The notes under the pieces are model-generated. The model was not told the origin of the DNA, did not search any database, and saw only the letters and a program-made list of their open reading frames with translations. A DNA stretch of 64,000 nt from Toxotes chatareus (taxonomy: Eukaryota; Chordata; Actinopteri; Toxotidae). The stretch is from NCBI GenBank assembly GCA_016801885.1, contig CM028903.1, positions 2,252,360 through 2,316,359 of the forward strand, written 5' to 3'. How positions within the stretch are numbered: position 1 is the first letter of the stretch; every line of letters begins with the position of its first letter. A program made the position numbers and the translations under genes. Shown one piece after another: positions 41,176 to 52,548 of this stretch.

Positions 41176-41179
41176 TATG

Positions 41180-41700
41180 CGCCTGGAAGAGGAGAGGAGG
41201 ATGAAAGGAGAGATGAAGGACATAAGTCAAGAATAGATAAAAAAAAAAAAAAAGAAAAGATAATGTAAAACAAAAAGATGAGATTACAAACGAGGCACAT
41301 GGGATGGAGAGAAGGATGAAATTCAAAGAGAAAAACAAAAAGGAAGGAAAGGACAGCAGAGGTGGAGGAGAGGAAAGAGCATGTGAGGGAGAGATTAAAC
41401 AGGAGTCAAAAAGAAAAAAGGAGAAAAGAGAAAAAGGATGAGGAAAGTGAGAGAAGTGGAATTACAAGAAGAATGAAGAAAAGAAGGTAAGAGGAAACAA
41501 GAGAAAAGGAAAGGAAATAAGAGGAAATTTAGAAAATGAGAGGAAATGGATAAAACAAATAGGAAAGGAGAAAGGAAACAAGAAGAGGAGATAGAGTGGG
41601 TGGAAAATTTTAAACGAAATGAGAAGAAAATAAAGCAAAAGAGGAGAAGGAGTGAACAAAGAAAAAAAGGAGAGGAGGAGGAAAAAAACAGAGCAAATTG
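41180..41700. repeat. polypurine tract, about 520 bp
   Basis: Nearly all A/G on the plus strand with few interruptions, made of irregular GGAA/AGAGG/GAAA words. It begins directly beside the CpG island. Such mirror-like purine tracts can form triplex DNA. Confidence 0.8.
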
Positions 41701-41970
41701 ATAATTGATTAACCAGGACTACAACAGGATGTTCTGCAGCCGACATGGTTCACATCCTCACTTTCTAATATCAGACCACGTTATACACGATAGTTTCTGA
41801 CACTCTAATATCTAAACTTGGATATTAGGCGGCTCCACAGTTTGACATTTCCTCCGTTAACCTAATAACTGAAGTGGGAGTGCAGAGGGGTGTTTGAGAG
41901 CCAGCGGGAGAGAGGAGAGGGCTGGAGGGGGAGGCATTTATCAAAGTATCGAGCAGAGCCAATTACTTAC

Positions 41971-42060
41971 CGGTGTGCGACGTTTCGGGCTCTGCTCTGA
42001 CTGCTGACCAAGCAGCCAGGAAATACAGTCAGTCAATCAGTCTGTCTCTACACAGACACG
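41971..42060 (-). other. candidate non-coding 5' exon (3' boundary only)
   Basis: A consensus donor ACACCG|GTAAGT on the minus strand at 41970. The sequence 5' of it has several stops, so it would be untranslated. The 5' limit shown is arbitrary. Confidence 0.35.
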
Positions 42061-42562
42061 CTGCGCTAAATCTCCCTCCCACAGTTCATCGAGTGGAGTC
42101 CATCAGAGTTAGAAATGCCGTGCGAACACTGTGCGCCTCCACCTCTCCTTTCAGACGCCACACTCTCCGTTTCTGCCCACTGTCCTGCTTCCGTGTTCAT
42201 ATTTAATATCAGGACTTTGGAGATTTTTGTCATTTTGCTTTACAGAGGCTCGTGATGTTGCAACGCCCGTCTACATGAAGTTTTCATTAGTTACTATCAC
42301 AGACAACACCCATCTTCAGAAGCAGGTCTCATGCACGCAGGCACAGCCTCAGCCAACCAGTCAAATTAGTTTGTAATAATTAGCATATGAATTCTTGAGT
42401 CATGGCCAAAAACATGTTGCTGCTTTACTTAGGATTCATCCTGTTTAGTTAGACATTTATTGTTGTATATTCTGTGTATTCTCTGTGATTTGTGTATTTT
42501 GTTATTAAATCCATCTATTCCAGTTAAGATACCGCTGTACCGGGTACCTCTTACACCCCCCC

Positions 42563-42563
<1 letters not shown>

Positions 42564-42648
<85 letters not shown>
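42564..42648. repeat. (AC)n microsatellite, about 42 units
   Basis: Uninterrupted AC run preceded by a C7 run. Confidence 0.97.
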
Positions 42649-42650
<2 letters not shown>

Positions 42651-43047
42651 GAATTAAATTATACATGTTCATAGAGTCAGAGCAGGGTTTGCCCGCAGCA
42701 GCAGCAGCACTGAGTGATCATGCCATTGTGGTGATTACGTAAATGAGCGCAGACAGTGGTGAGAGCTTTGTCTATAAATAACATGTTTATCATTAAATTA
42801 TCTGAAGGCAGATGAGCAAACAGAAACAAGTCGTGTTAACGTCTCTGGGGTTTGATGTGTTGTCGTATGTTGGTGCCGAAGTCTATGTTGATTTTCATGA
42901 AAATAACATATTCCCATATATTTAGATGGTTATTTAGCCAGTTAAGCCTCATATAACAGCTTTTACAATAAATCCATTTTGCAGTAAAGAAATAAAACAT
43001 GGACACTATGGTTTATAAACAAATAAAAAATAAATGTGGAAACTCAC

Positions 43048-43066
43048 CATGTGCTGTTTCAGCCAT
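43048..43066 (-). other. candidate first coding exon, MAETAHG start
   Basis: The minus strand reads AAAATGGCTGAAACAGCACATG and then GTGAGTTTCC. This gives an ATG in good Kozak context followed by six codons and a strong donor in phase 1. It could be the start of a long minus-strand gene. The coding part is too short to identify. Confidence 0.25.
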
Positions 43067-45040
43067 TTTCAGATGCACGTGGAAAACGTCTTTGCTTCAC
43101 CTGCTTTCTCTCAGCAGACAGTTTGACCCATCACAGTGGGACATGAACAGGCGTGACATGGGCTCCTCTCTGTTACTGCAACTAGATTAACTTAGCGTCT
43201 GATATTCAGTCCACCTCCTGTATGTTATCATCAGATGAACATATATCAGTTTATCTTTCTGTCTTTTGACTGAGCAGGAGGTCTGACTGAATTAAAACGC
43301 ACAATTAGAAATACGGCAGATGGACTGAAGTACAAAAATGTGTGACAATACACGGGCAAAGACACACACATGAAGAGACAGGTGTGCATGCACACACAAA
43401 ATAAAAGGCTTCAGCACATAATGAGAAGATCTGACACACACACACACACAGATTCATAAAGAGAATAAAGGCATGCAGACACAGTCGTTCACCGACCCAC
43501 AGGGGGAGCAGGAAAACTACTACACACTGTCATCTTTATTTAAATAGTGTTGAAATAAAAAGGGACAGTTACAACAGCAGAAGATGAAACTGATGCTTTA
43601 AACAGAGAAAGAAAATTTTCAAGTCTTGCGTGATATCAGAGAAACAAGAGAAGGGGAAACGGATAAAATGGCGTTAGAGACTCGTCATGTCCTGAATTAA
43701 AGTACAAGATGCAGGAAAAAGACTTTTACAGAGGTTTCTGAAGTAAACGTTAAACTGTGACAGTTTTCTGTGTCTGTGTTTTATGTGGTGTTCTACGGCT
43801 GGTTGATGTTCATGAGGAGTTTTAATTTGCACAACCATAATGTTCCCATGCTGAGGAAAACAGCCAGAGCTTATAACATTTAAAATCATTACTGTGCAGA
43901 TACAGAGAAACTGTAACCCACAAAACAAACAAGCCATCGTCCCTCTCATCTGATGAGTCTTCACCGAAGACAATCCAGTGACATTTCAACCATTGTTTTA
44001 GATTCATTGTCAGAATTTTCTCTCTTTCCATCAAACTTCATCCTAAACGGCAACGGCCTCGACAGAGAAGCCAGAGAAAATGTGCCTTAGGATGAACTTC
44101 AAGCACAGCAACAGCTGCTTGACGCAGAGTGTAAGAAAACTGAAGTGAAGCAGAAAACACCAACACCAAACATCTCTTCATCAATAAGTCAATATTTCAC
44201 CAGTCACTTCAACACATTGTTTTTATGGGATTTTATTGGCTTTTATACTGAGATAACATTTTTCTATTCTCTTTTTGATCGCTGACAGCAGCCAGCAGTA
44301 ATCACTGCAAAACAAACTGTTTTTCAGTGATTCACTGTGGTGAAGGAGAAAAAAAAAAGCCATTGATAAATATATTTTTATATTTTATGTCTGTCACTGT
44401 GTTATTGGCCGCTGAGCTCGTGGACAGCTGGCTGCTATTTCTAAGAGCTACAACGCAATTTGCTCAATATGTTCAGTGACAGAATCATGTTGCAAAGCTG
44501 AACCTTTCAGCAGCGACAGATGGAGGCAGCTGCTCCTGAGCAGCAGGATATTTCACTATCAGAGTATCTGTAATACTCCTGCCTCAGTGTAACTACAGCG
44601 CCTGTAGCAGGCGGCCAGACACCCTCATCCTCAGCCACGGTCCCACCAACAAAAAGCTCCACATGGTGCATTAAATCTAAATTAAATCAGCCCTGAGATG
44701 CTGGGAGGCCATTTTGTATTCTCTCTCAGTCTGTCTACCTTTTTTCTTTGAGTCACACACACCACACAGGGAAAACAAATTAAAGTGTAATAAGCAGCCC
44801 TGCCAGCAAGTGTCTTGTGAGTAGGTGGGACATGGCCGAGTGGAGATCTGGCCACAAAACACTCAAATGGGTGGAGGAGAGAAGGTAGACGAACACAAAG
44901 GGAAACAAGAGCAAAGACAAGACTACAGGTGGAGGACAAATTAAAAGGAAAAGAAACCAACGTGTGTTAGTGACGTGCTGTTCCATCATGAGCTGAAAAA
45001 CACTCTTACACATCACTGCAAAATTCCCCAAAGGTGTTTA

Positions 45041-45345
45041 AACACCTCAAAATACAACTACTGCAAACCTCTGCAAACACTAAGACCTTGTAAAGGATCA
45101 CAGAAACCATCAAGACTCCTTGAACCTACCGCAGGCCCTCTATGACCTTCTCACTGAGAGCTAGAAATACATGTGGAACCTTCTTAATGCCCATGACAAC
45201 CTCCAAAATGACCACTGGGACCTTCTTAATGACTTCTAAAACGTTCTAAACAGCATAAAGAACCTCTAGAACATTCTCCTCAAACACTAAAACATCCTAA
45301 ACGATCTTAAGAACCTCCTCAAATAACTTATAGGATCCCCTTTAA
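45041..45345. repeat. degenerate tandem repeat with AACCTTCTTAATG-like units
   Basis: Variants of ACCTTCTTAATG, ACCTCTAGAAC, AAACCTCTGCAAA and AACCTCCTCAAA recur at roughly 20-base spacing, all on the same strand. It looks like an old decayed minisatellite. Confidence 0.5.
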
Positions 45346-46759
45346 ACTTTCTTCAGATAAATAATGTGCTGACACGGTGAATGAAATGAAAACAAAACTC
45401 AACATAAAGTGTGTTAGTCAGCCTCGAGCTGGACTCAGAAAAGGTCATGTGAAGCAAAACGGAGAAAAGAGAAAATGAGATTCAGACAGACAGAGACCGA
45501 AACCACAGGGAGGAGAGAGGGTGACGTGGAACTCAGAGAAATCGTTACTAACAGGAGTCAGAAATCATTTGATTGACCCTCCTGCTGTGGCTGCGTGGTG
45601 AACCAACAGATAAAGCTCACCGTGCTGAGTTTATCCTTCACTGCTTCACCAGCAGGAAATCTCAGCACGGGATTCTCCATCTGTGCCCAGGCACGCTGAC
45701 TGTCCTCAGACTGATTTACAACAGAGGCCTCTAACTCGAGTCCGCTTGACTGAAGGCTCGCAGCTCAGAAGCATAAAGGTGCCAACAGTAACAGAGGTGA
45801 CATTCATTTTGAGTAACGTCAGCCTTTCAAGCCTACATCAGGAGGCAGAGGCTGAGTGCAGCCTGGACATGCTGCCAGTCTAATCACAGGTCACATTCAC
45901 ACTCAAACTCAAACTCACTAAACGTTGGGTGAATAGATTGAGACTTTAGTTGGAGGAAAGAGGCACAGAGACAGGCGAGGAGGAGAGAAAAAGAAAGAAA
46001 ACTGAGGACCTAGACAGAAGATGGAAGACACAAGGTGAAAGCTGGAGATGATGATGAGAGATCTCCTGAAAAAGGCAGACGTTAGTGAGGCGTGAAGAAA
46101 GGTGAACATTAGAAAAGCCCTGAGAGGAAAATGGGTCCAGAGAAACTGCAGTGTGAGAAAACTATGAGACCAGGATTAAAGGACAGAAAATATAGCAAAG
46201 TGTGGAGTGAATGGGAACGTGAGGGGGATTCAGACACTGAGTGCTGAACACCTTTCAAGCCAAGAGTGCAGGACACATGATAAACCATAGAACAACAGCA
46301 GCAGCATGCATCATTAACCTCCCAAAAATACTGAGGAGCAGGCAACATGAAACCGAGTCTCACTGAATGTATGGCGTGTACGCTTAGAGTCGAGAGCAAC
46401 AAGCATGAACGAGATATCAGCTGCTGAGTCGAGTCTACGAGTTTTAACGAGACAACCTCAGCAGCACGTGCACACAGCTACGGTAAGCCCTGAGGGGAAA
46501 AAAGGTCAGTCACTACCTGCTCCGCTTAAAGCTTAAAACTTTCCTCACACAGTTCTCCAGTCAGTCTGTAACAATAAGACCATTAATGCATTTATATGAC
46601 TGATGGTTAATGATGAGGAGGAGGTGGCTATTTCCTGGATGTTGTATGTACCAGTGTAAACTCAGGAGCACAAAAATACCAGCAGGGAAGATGAGTTTGT
46701 TCACTTTGGGCCTTGGGAGAGTGGGTGTGATGGAAAAGCTGTGCTTAGCTCTGTAGCTC

Positions 46760-46767
46760 TGTGTGTG

Positions 46768-46837
<70 letters not shown>

Positions 46838-46849
46838 TGTGTGTGTGTA
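46760..46849. repeat. compound (GTGC)n(GT)n microsatellite
   Basis: A run of GTGC/GCGT tetramers (about 46767-46800) changes abruptly into a pure GT run. The GTGC part is CpG-bearing. Confidence 0.95.
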
Positions 46850-48019
46850 TTCATATTGTCACATTAACACCAGCTGGCTAAAAATGAAAAAAAAAAAAAA
46901 AACAGAATGCAGAGCAGCACTGACATGAAACTCAGTGTCAGAGGAAGGGAGATGCTGGCAGACATGTGACTGACAGCAGGAGGCCAGCTACCCGAAATAA
47001 ACCTCACACCGTTAGTGTGTTTGCAGTCGACTCCAGAGGTAAGATGAAGGATGTGGAAAAGAACGTTACCAGCAAACTGCAGGATAATTCATACGGCACC
47101 TCTGGCTCTAACACCAGCAGGACAGATCTGATGAAGGGGGCAGTTACAGAGCAGGTATGCTATGAAGTCCCGGCAGGAATCAGTCAATATAAACGCAGCA
47201 ACATCTCAGCACTGCACACTGAGGCCCTGCAGTCTGCTGCAGCGAGAGGAGACTCGCTCATACCACGATTTATTACAACAAACAAACTAAAACCAGGGTG
47301 AAGTAAATGCGCGTGGTGCTTTTATATACAGTTCAGCTTTGGTATAACTGGCTGAGAGAGGACAGTCATCAGGTCCTATGAGTCTCCCGTCCTGCAAAGC
47401 CTTTTATTTCTGCAGCATTCAACACCTCCACAGCGCATTAGCCTCATTCACACATGGCTTTAGCTGCTGATGATGCTGATCTACACACTCCAGCGTTTCT
47501 TTCAGCCAGAGACACTCGCATAAAGGAAGTGACCGATCATAGGAAATGGTTACACAGGCAGCTGCAGCAGAATCTGAGCTCAGAGAGAAATAATCCACCA
47601 AATCAATGATTTGGAAAAAATGCTGAGGTAGAATCATCAATGAGATAAAGCCTCCTGCCTGCAAATGTACCTAAACTGTGTCCCACTGTCACATGGACAA
47701 ACACAAACCACTCCATAATAAAGATTTCAGTAAAGAATTCTCTAGTTCTCAGCTAATCAGAAAGCATGAGCAAACCCCAAACCACCAGAGGACAACATAC
47801 CTGAGACCTGCTCAGTCCATACGGGACTATTCAAAGGACCTCAGCAAGAAATGAGCTCAGCTGCTGCACAGATTTTTGTAATTTCATGAATAAACAGACT
47901 CAGCAGTGATCAGGCAGAGACACACAGGCCTGAAACTCACTCACAGTTCATCACACATGAAACCTTAAGTTCAGCAGCCAGGCTCAACCAAGACACAGCT
48001 CACTGGCATGTAAGCAAAC

Positions 48020-48556
48020 ACAACACAACACAACACAGCACAGCACAGCACAGCACAGCACAGCACAGCACAGCACAGCACAGCACAACACAACACAACA
48101 CAGCACAGCACAGCACAGCACAGCACAGCACAACACAACACAACACAGCACAGCACAACACAGCACACAGCACAGCACAGCACAGCACAGCACAACACAA
48201 CACAGCACAGCACAGCACAGCACAGCACAACACAACACAACACAGCACAGCACAGCACAGCACAACACAACACAACACAGCACAGCACAGCACAGCACAG
48301 CACAGCACAGCACAGCACAGCACAGCACAGCACAGCACAGCACAGCACAGCACAGCACAGCACAGCACAGCACAGCACAGCACAGCACAGCACAGCACAG
48401 CACAGCACAACACAACACAACACAACACAACACAGCACAGCACAGCACAGCACAACACAACACAACACAGACACACACAACACAGCACAGCACAGCACAG
48501 CACAACACAGCACAGCACAGCACAGCACAGCACAGCACAACACAACACAACACAAC
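48020..48556. repeat. pentanucleotide array (ACAGC/ACAAC)n, 537 bp
   Basis: About 107 five-base units of two types differing at one base (G or A). The A type occurs in clusters of one to four among runs of the G type. Two register breaks are visible near 48166 and 48468. The array gives long chance open frames on the minus strand (CCAVL repeats) that are not genes. Confidence 0.97.
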
Positions 48557-48613
48557 CCGCACTGAGTCTGAACAGGACTCGTCTCCAGCAGCAGATACTT
48601 AGCTTAGACGCAG

Positions 48614-48821
48614 ACTTCATGGAGTGGAGATCCGGTGAGCAGGGCCCTGGCAGCCTGGCTGCTGACCTCCGGGGAAACTCGGCCTCTGTCCTGGCATCTG
48701 AACCGGCTGCTGTTCGACGACCAGCGAACCACGGAGTCTCAGGACACGGACAGCTGGCACCAGCAGGGCGCGATCTCTTACTCCGGGACCTGGTCTTCCC
48801 GAACCAGGTGTTATGTCCCAG
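48614..48821 (+). other. candidate plus-strand exon, unknown protein
   Basis: A frame open from 48608 encodes SRALAAWLLTSGETRPLSWH, then NRLLFDDQRTTESQ and AISYSGTWSSRTRCYVP. It ends CCCAG before donor GTGAGC. Codons favour C or G at third positions (CTG CTG TTC GAC GAC CAG) and the composition looks protein-like. The proposed acceptor (ACGCAG at 48608-48613) has a poor pyrimidine tract. The segment sits between the pentanucleotide array and a CCAAT-containing region. I do not recognise it; an old gene fragment is possible. Confidence 0.3.
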
Positions 48822-48849
48822 GTGAGCGACAGCAGCAGAGTTTGCATCA

Positions 48850-49060
48850 ATGTAACGAAAAGAGTAACAGAGGTAACGGGCCAGATTTAAAATGTCTGCA
48901 TGAATACGATTGGACGTTACCCGCCACACGGCTTTGAATGAGCCAATCATTGTAAAGCATGTTGAACACCTGATGCCAATCAGACCTCCCCTCTCTACCT
49001 GAGCTAAGCTTCATTTAAGATAACGGTACGGTTTATAAGTAACCGGTATGTGGCTCGTTC
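48850..49060. promoter_or_regulatory. CCAAT-rich stretch, possible promoter
   Basis: Three CCAAT boxes (minus orientation near 48909, plus near 48941 and 48976) and a TTATAAG near 49033, next to CpG-containing sequence. NF-Y sites work in either orientation, so direction is not resolved. Confidence 0.3.
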
Positions 49061-49892
49061 CCGTTGGCCCGTGTACAGTCGCCTTGGTGGTAGAACACGG
49101 TGCATATTGAGGAGCTGTGCCTCGGTAATGAGCTGCTGTTCTTTGATGAGTGGTTTGATGAGAGTCGGTCGACAGGATGTGACCGAACTGTCCACCTCTG
49201 TCAGTTTGAGCTCAGTCTCAGCGTGTCATTATCCAGAATCAGAGAGGCTTTAATTACCCTGGCACACTCATTAATCCTTTTCTGTCTGTCACCTGAAGCA
49301 CTGATGAGTGTGTGAGTGTGTGTGTGTTCGCTGGAGTCCACGATAACACGTTTTCACTGTGAAGTTCAACAATGTTAGCGTGCTTACTCACACAGCCACA
49401 TTATTCTACTGTAGAGCAGCTTCTACACAAAGTTATTTCACAGTAAGGTTCTTTCTGTTGTTTTCTCCAGTTTTTCCTCTTGTCTCTGTGAACTGATGAA
49501 ACCGATGAAGAGGATTCACGCAGCTTTTAACTCACATAAATACACTCTCCACCACTCTCGTTTTTTGACATTATATCCAATCACACTGTTTCTAAGATCT
49601 CTATGGACAGGAGGAGCCTGGATCTGCACCTGCAGCAGGTGCACAGTCAGAGTCCTGGAGTTGAACCTGTACCTGCCTGGTGCTTGAGTATAAGACATTT
49701 TTGATGTCTTTGTATTGGTCTCGGCCTTTTAATGAAAGTTGGCTCAACATTTTCCTGCCTGTTCAATGCTTATTTTCAAATTTCATTGCTAATCAGATTA
49801 AATAGTTAATCTACTGTAATTTCAATCCATCTGAAAGCTGATGAGCTATTTCTGCTTTGGGACACGACGACTTCCTGTCTGTTCTTAAACAG

Positions 49893-49953
49893 GACTCACT
49901 TTCCTCTGACCTGCTCTTTGGACATGGTCTTAAATGGTCTCTTTGACTTGAAG
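49893..49953 (+). other. candidate 61-nt plus-strand exon
   Basis: Strong acceptor (CTTCCTGTCTGTTCTTAAACAG) and strong donor (AAG|GTAAGT) bound a 61-nt segment. One frame is open and reads THFPLTCSLDMVLNGLFDLK; it needs two bases from the previous exon. That phase does not match the donor at 48821 (one base left), so the two may not be joined. It could be an exon of a non-coding RNA. Confidence 0.35.
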
Positions 49954-50172
49954 GTAAGTTAATACTAATCCTTTTAAGAAGCAAGTTCACTGAGACATGA
50001 GTAAACAATTCTACTCAGAGGCTCCAAACATGAAATTGATTTACTTTGCCAGACACTTTAATGGCCTCAGAGTTCACTTCCATCACTACATAGCTGGATT
50101 AACTGAGCAGAGCTCCTAAATGACAGATGAAGGTACAAGTGCTGCCTCTGGCTCCAACCATCTGTGCTGCAG

Positions 50173-50244
50173 TCCCGTGGAGTTTACATGAGCTCGGTGT
50201 GTGCAGCGCTGTGAAGCAGAGCGCTGCATCAGTCAGACGCCAGC
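50173..50244 (+). other. candidate 72-nt plus-strand exon
   Basis: Acceptor CCATCTGTGCTGCAG and donor CAGC|GTGAGT. One frame is open and starts PWSLHELGVCSAV; it needs one preceding base, which matches the phase left by the donor at 48821. If instead it follows the 61-nt exon in phase 0, it ends in TGA after 13 codons. Confidence 0.3.
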
Positions 50245-51819
50245 GTGAGTCCTGTAGATGTAGATCCTGGTATCAGGCCGGAACCAGGTGGGAAAAGGAA
50301 GCTTGTGTCGTGAGCTCACTGAGAGCAGGTGAGCCGAGGGCCAAATGCTGGGATGCCTGAACTTTATGTTGCATTGTTGTTTGTATGCTACGTGTTTTTC
50401 CAGGGAGGTTTACGTATGAGCTGCTTCGTAAAAAAAAAAAACAGAATCATCCTCCGGTTTCAGATCCACTGTGCTCAGTCTGACCTACAAATGCAACAGT
50501 AAATTTCAGATAAGGATGAGAAATATGTCATAAATCACACACCTGATTGGCTGCCTTTCAGATGCTAATGAGGAAGTGTTCCTGCTCTTCCTGAAATGGG
50601 CTACATTTCTGTACGATTTGTCCGTTGGCCCCAGTATAATAATGTAAACCTGTATATTTCAGTTTAGTGTGAATCAGAATTAGCAGGTAAGTGGTGGTGC
50701 AGGTACATTCACTGTCAGCACAGAATGAAAGAAAAGACATTTCTCAACGGTTCGAGTTTCTAATCATGAGAACAAAGACGCCACAAACACGTGCAGAGAC
50801 ATAAAAACTGACTCTGAACCTTTGGTCCAACCTTCCTCCTTATCAGAGCTTCAGCAGCCACTGATGATTGTTAGAACATTACTCTGTATAACAAGACTCT
50901 GCTCCACACCAGCACAGTGATTCTTCCCAGGGGAACCTTTTCCAAGGTCAAAGTTCACAGTAGCACGCTGAAGTTAAAGAGGTCGCCCATTATTCCTGCA
51001 AACATGACCACATATTTTCTCAGGATGTCCTCTGTCTTAATGGCCCTCCAGGCTCTCTGTCCACATCGCTGAATACCAGTTCCTGCTGATCTTGATGTAC
51101 TTTATCAGCATCGGGAGGTTGCCAGTATATTACTGCAGCTGCTAACTGAGCCAAACCGTGTGACCACAGACACGCTCTCGTTTACAGCAGTGTTGGCAGG
51201 AAGCGTCCTGCAGTGGCACCATTAAAACCGTGGAAAATTAAAATGCTTTTGTTGATAAACATGTTCAATGGTCCAAGGATTATAATGATGCTTTGGAATG
51301 ATTGGAAAATAAATTAACTTGAGCGCTCACTACTACAACTCAACAACTGCAACAAAACCTCAGGAACATCAGCACCCTGATGCAGGAACAGTGGAGGAAG
51401 CCTGGTATATTTAAGCAGAGGAACACACTGAATTATTTCTTATTTCAAAGACTCCTGCGACTTCTTCTGGTTGTTGTTTAAGCCATAATTATCTAATCTT
51501 TGTCTCATAATTATAATCTCTATACCTCATAGTTATTTTGAGATAGTTTTCTCATAGTTCCACGATGCTAAAGGGCTCCACACACACGCTGACTGCATCA
51601 GGATAAACCCCTGTTCTTTCTGTCTTTACAGTCTGTCTGATCTGTGCTTTCATGTGTGAATCTCTGAGATATGGAAATCACACACACACATTCGTTTCAT
51701 TTATTTCTTTTTTCTTTAGTCCTTTATTGATTGATTGAGCCCAGTGTGTCTCCATAGGGGGGAGTCATGTGACTTGTTATTTTGATAAATTCATATTGAA
51801 GCACACACTGGTGTGCACC

Positions 51820-51821
<2 letters not shown>
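50245..51821. other. no gene identified
   Basis: Mixed sequence without repeats of note except an A11 run at 50430. No supported exon. Confidence 0.5.

Positions 51822-51873
<52 letters not shown>
51822..51873. repeat. (GT)n microsatellite
   Basis: About 26 uninterrupted GT units. Confidence 0.95.
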
Positions 51874-51877
<4 letters not shown>

Positions 51878-52534
51878 CGGTATGTTTTTGTATTCTAAGG
51901 ATTACACTGTTTCCACCTTGTCAGCACGGCTCTGTGGTCGCGTGAACAAAAGATATAGTGAGAGGAAAATGGCAGGTATGGATTTTACTGGATGAATTAT
52001 AGATTAATCCCAGGATGCAAATGTCCTGTGTTACTGCTGTGTGTCCATGTGTCCCTGTTCCTTGGCAGATTGATGCCTGTGTGTGACCTGCAGGCCATTC
52101 CCTTGTTGTTAGTCATGGGCTCAGCAGAGCACTTCACGTTCACCCAGGTCTGTCACACTAACACACACACACACACACACTCTCAGCAACATCCACCCAC
52201 AATAACCATTACAAACCTATACACTGAAATGCTCCAGCTCATCTATAATTCATATCAATATCATATCATTTAAACAATCCAGGCCAACGCCCACGAGCCC
52301 TCGAAAGCCCGGGGCTCTAACTCGGCTCACTTCCATCTCGTGAGTGGTTTGAATGATTTGAAAATCTATACCTGTGTTTTTGTGAAATCTATCATCAGCA
52401 TTCAGTGCCTGCCCATCTGCTCTGCTGTGGCTGGGATTATTAGGGCGTGTCCGGGGAGCAGTACAGCGTGTGTGACTGCAGGAGGCTCCCTCGCCTTTGG
52501 GTGGTGCTCCTCTCCCTGCTGCCTCAGAACCAGA

Positions 52535-52548
52535 GCGCCATCTGCAGG
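52535..52548 (-). promoter_or_regulatory. CTCF-like core
   Basis: GCGCCATCTGCAGG resembles the CTCF variant with GATGGCGC on the minus strand. It has the same orientation as the pair at 54.7 kb. Confidence 0.3.

Larger units (their letters stand above)
43067..48019. other. intergenic or intronic sequence, no gene identified
   Basis: Contains the compound microsatellite and the degenerate repeat listed separately, an A10 run at 44349 and an A15 run at 46887. Nothing with splice sites and coding character was found. A candidate donor (GAG|GTAAGATG, 47034-47043) on the plus strand lacks a convincing exon. Confidence 0.5.

Noticed and set aside
48758..48775. CTCF-like CACCAGCAGGGCGC
   Set aside because: One extra base in the core and it overlaps the better-supported candidate exon.
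47971..48950. Cys/Val/Leu-rich frames up to 316 codons on the minus strand
   Set aside because: Produced by the pentanucleotide array; only the non-repeat part at 48.6-48.8 kb is worth attention, and there the plus strand looks more coding-like.
49050..49315. Overlapping frames with HIEELCLGNELLFFDEWF on plus and LIKPLIKEQQLITEAQLL on minus
   Set aside because: Both look mildly protein-like, but neither has matching splice sites and they contradict each other.
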